From assembly GCA_027001525.1 (NCBI GenBank), contig JALTMR010000182.1, forward strand, positions 1-6,293: a stretch of DNA of 6,293 nucleotides. Direction: 5' to 3'. The stretch is from Gammaproteobacteria bacterium. GTDB lineage: Bacteria > Pseudomonadota > Gammaproteobacteria > Tenderiales > Tenderiaceae. Every line of letters begins with the position of its first letter. The stretch's first letter is position 1. The translations under genes and the position numbers were made by a program. This document shows, in pieces, positions 4,681 to 6,293 of the stretch. The notes beneath the pieces were generated by a model, which had not been told where the DNA came from, searched no databases, and was given only the letters and a program-made list of their open reading frames with translations.

Positions 4681-6293
4681 ATGGGTGCAGCAGCAAGAAT
4701 CGACGATGTAAAAATACTGACCACATTCATTCCACTCAATGAGCTGGAGAGCGACAAACTGCACGAGCTGGCTGCCAAATCAACCGTGCGGCAGTTCAAC
4801 GCCGGGGAGTCGTTGCAAACCCGCAGCCAGCTCAAGCAGATGCACTACCTGCTGTCGGGCACCATCGAACTCAACCCCCATTGCGCCGACGCGCAGATCA
4901 TCAGATCAGGCAGCGATCGGGCACTGCGCCCCCTCTGCCCCCAAACGGATGGCAATTGCCGCGCCGTGGCCAAAACGCCGGTCAGCCTGCTGCTGATTGA
5001 CGCCGAACTGCTTGAGCTATTGCAGGGTTGGGACAGCGCCAGCAGCCACTACCAAGTGGATGAGATCGAAACCGACGGCTCCGACTGGATGAGCGGCCTG
5101 CTGCAAAACCCGGCCCTGATCAAACTCACCCCCACCACACTGCAAAAGCTCATCACCACCATCGAGCCGGTGGAGGTCAAGGCGGGCGAAATCATCCTGC
5201 GCCAGGGAAAACGGGACGAGCACTACTACATCATCGCCAGCGGCCGCTGCCGCGTCAGTCGTCGCCCCCAGGCAGGCGCCAAAGAGATCACCCTCGCCAC
5301 CCTCGGCCCCGGTGACGGTTTTGGCGAAGAGGCGCTCATCACTGGCGGCCAGTGCAATGCCAACGTCAGCGCCACCGAAGCGTCGCTGGTCCTGAAACTC
5401 AACAGCAAAAGCTTTACCACCCTGCTTCAACAAACATTGGTGCAGCCGCTGCCCTACGAAACAGTGGCCCGACTCAAGGAGCAAGGCGCTGAAACGCTGG
5501 ACGTCCGCACCCCGGAGGCCTTTGCTCGAGATGGCGTGGGCATCAACCTGCCCCTGTCGGAACTGCGGCTCAAGGCATCAAAACTGGCCAGGAACAAAAA
5601 ATATATCGCCTGCTGTGAGGATGGAAAAAAGAGTGCTGTTGCCGCCTTCGTGCTGAGCCAGCAGGGCCTGGATGTCTGCGTACTGGATGGCGGACTGGCC
5701 CCCTACACTCCCGCCGCCAAAGAGAAAGAAAAGAAAGAAAACCGCATCAACACACCAGACACCGCACCCCTTACTGCGATTCAGGAGGTGAAGCAGAACC
5801 AGAGCGAACAACTTATTAGCGAGCAGAAACGTCAGATAGAACAGCTGAACCAGGCGCTGGCAGCCAAGCATCAAGAGATGGAACAACTGGGCAAAGAAGC
5901 AAAAGACGCCCACCAGAAAATATCCAAACTTGAGCAGTCAGTAAAAGAGACGCAGACCCTGGCGCAACAAAGTGCGGAGCAGGCCGAGACCCACCTGAAT
6001 ACAGTGGTCGAAGAACTGACACAAGAGCTGGAACAGGAGAGAGAGAAAACCCAGTCGCTGCATCAACAACAGAGAAAGAGACAACAGCACGCCGACGAGC
6101 TATCCCAAACACTGACCAAACTTGAAGCCGAACTGGCGCAAAAAAAGGAGCACGCCAGCACCACACAGAACGCACTCGCTGAGCAGCAAAAAAAGCAGCT
6201 TGAGCTAGATAATGAATTAAAAAAAATCCGCCGGGAACGCGACACGGAGCAACAGCAGTTTGAACAGCAAAGCAGGGCGTTACAAGAGGAGAT
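4681..6293 (+). CDS. Cyclic-nucleotide-binding / rhodanese / coiled-coil fusion protein (3' end outside window)
   Basis: I translated this by hand; it is open for 537 codons to the window edge. The ATG has AGAGG seven bases upstream. Residues about 12-125 resemble a cNMP-binding domain that has lost its phosphate-binding cassette. Residues about 145-255 are a second cNMP domain, with VKAGEIILRQG (166-176), YYIIASGRCRV (192-202) and GDGFGEEALITGG (211-223). The arginine that normally contacts the cyclic phosphate is replaced by Cys225 in QCNANVSA. Residues about 265-350 are a rhodanese domain: LDVRTPEAF (283-291) and active-site loop CEDGKKS (322-328), matching C-x2-G-x-R-S with Lys for Arg and Cys322 as the candidate persulfide cysteine. 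From about 375 onward a Gln/Glu/Lys-rich coiled coil continues past the window. There is no signal peptide, so it is probably a cytoplasmic sensor or scaffold. Ligand and role are unknown. It lies 239 bases after argA, probably as a separate unit. Confidence 0.93.
   Translation, partial: MGAAARIDDVKILTTFIPLNELESDKLHELAAKSTVRQFNAGESLQTRSQLKQMHYLLSGTIELNPHCADAQIIRSGSDRALRPLCPQTDGNCRAVAKTPVSLLLIDAELLELLQGWDSASSHYQVDEIETDGSDWMSGLLQNPALIKLTPTTLQKLITTIEPVEVKAGEIILRQGKRDEHYYIIASGRCRVSRRPQAGAKEITLATLGPGDGFGEEALITGGQCNANVSATEASLVLKLNSKSFTTLLQQTLVQPLPYETVARLKEQGAETLDVRTPEAFARDGVGINLPLSELRLKASKLARNKKYIACCEDGKKSAVAAFVLSQQGLDVCVLDGGLAPYTPAAKEKEKKENRINTPDTAPLTAIQEVKQNQSEQLISEQKRQIEQLNQALAAKHQEMEQLGKEAKDAHQKISKLEQSVKETQTLAQQSAEQAETHLNTVVEELTQELEQEREKTQSLHQQQRKRQQHADELSQTLTKLEAELAQKKEHASTTQNALAEQQKKQLELDNELKKIRRERDTEQQQFEQQSRALQEE

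Noticed and set aside
4092..4742. Plus-strand ORF of 216 codons
   Set aside because: It is a frame shadow of the argA 3' half running into the intergenic gap; low-complexity Pro/Arg/Ser sequence with no Shine-Dalgarno.
5017..5913. Minus-strand ORFs (155 and 111 codons) opposite the cNMP-rhodanese gene
   Set aside because: The plus strand encodes clear cNMP and rhodanese motifs through this stretch; the antisense frames are shadows.

Overview
The window looks like chromosomal DNA from a respiring, Gram-negative proteobacterium, most likely a gammaproteobacterium. The reasons are a classical fused ArgA (amino-acid-kinase fold plus GNAT domain), clear Shine-Dalgarno sites, periplasmic c-type cytochromes with Sec signal peptides, and a cyclic-nucleotide/rhodanese fusion of a kind I associate with sulfur- and redox-active lineages. 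The lineage is an inference. I see no transposase, integrase, CRISPR array, tRNA or rRNA.

Left arm (about 1-2325, minus strand): a tightly packed four-gene redox operon. In order of transcription it encodes a cytochrome b561-type membrane protein (2325-1747, GTG start), an unrecognised 220-residue membrane protein with one H-x3-G motif in each of four predicted helices (1669-1007), an SHP-type monohaem cytochrome c (998-573), and a dihaem cytochrome c of the DHC family (558 to beyond base 1). SHP, DHC and cytochrome b form a known genetic and functional set: the b cytochrome takes quinol electrons and passes them through DHC to SHP, a ligand-binding haem protein whose haem iron is held by an easily displaced asparagine. 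The 220-residue protein is the unexplained fourth member and may itself be a dihaem b cytochrome.

Middle (about 2326-3121): non-coding leader of the operon, then a strong hairpin terminator (2520-2555) closing a separate small minus-strand unit. That unit appears to encode two very short single-span membrane peptides of 27 and 36 residues (2824-2741 and 2705-2595), with a candidate extended -10 promoter upstream. An AT-rich divergent intergenic region separates it from argA.

Right arm (3122-6293, plus strand): argA (N-acetylglutamate synthase, first step of arginine synthesis; TTG start), then a 239-base gap with hairpins, a tandem 10-bp repeat and a nested direct-repeat/inverted-repeat structure, then a large gene open to the window edge. 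Its product has a degenerate and a second, altered cyclic-nucleotide-binding domain, a rhodanese domain with a candidate catalytic cysteine, and a long Gln/Glu/Lys-rich coiled coil.

The most promising leads are the multi-histidine membrane protein inside the SHP/DHC operon and the pair of tiny membrane peptides.
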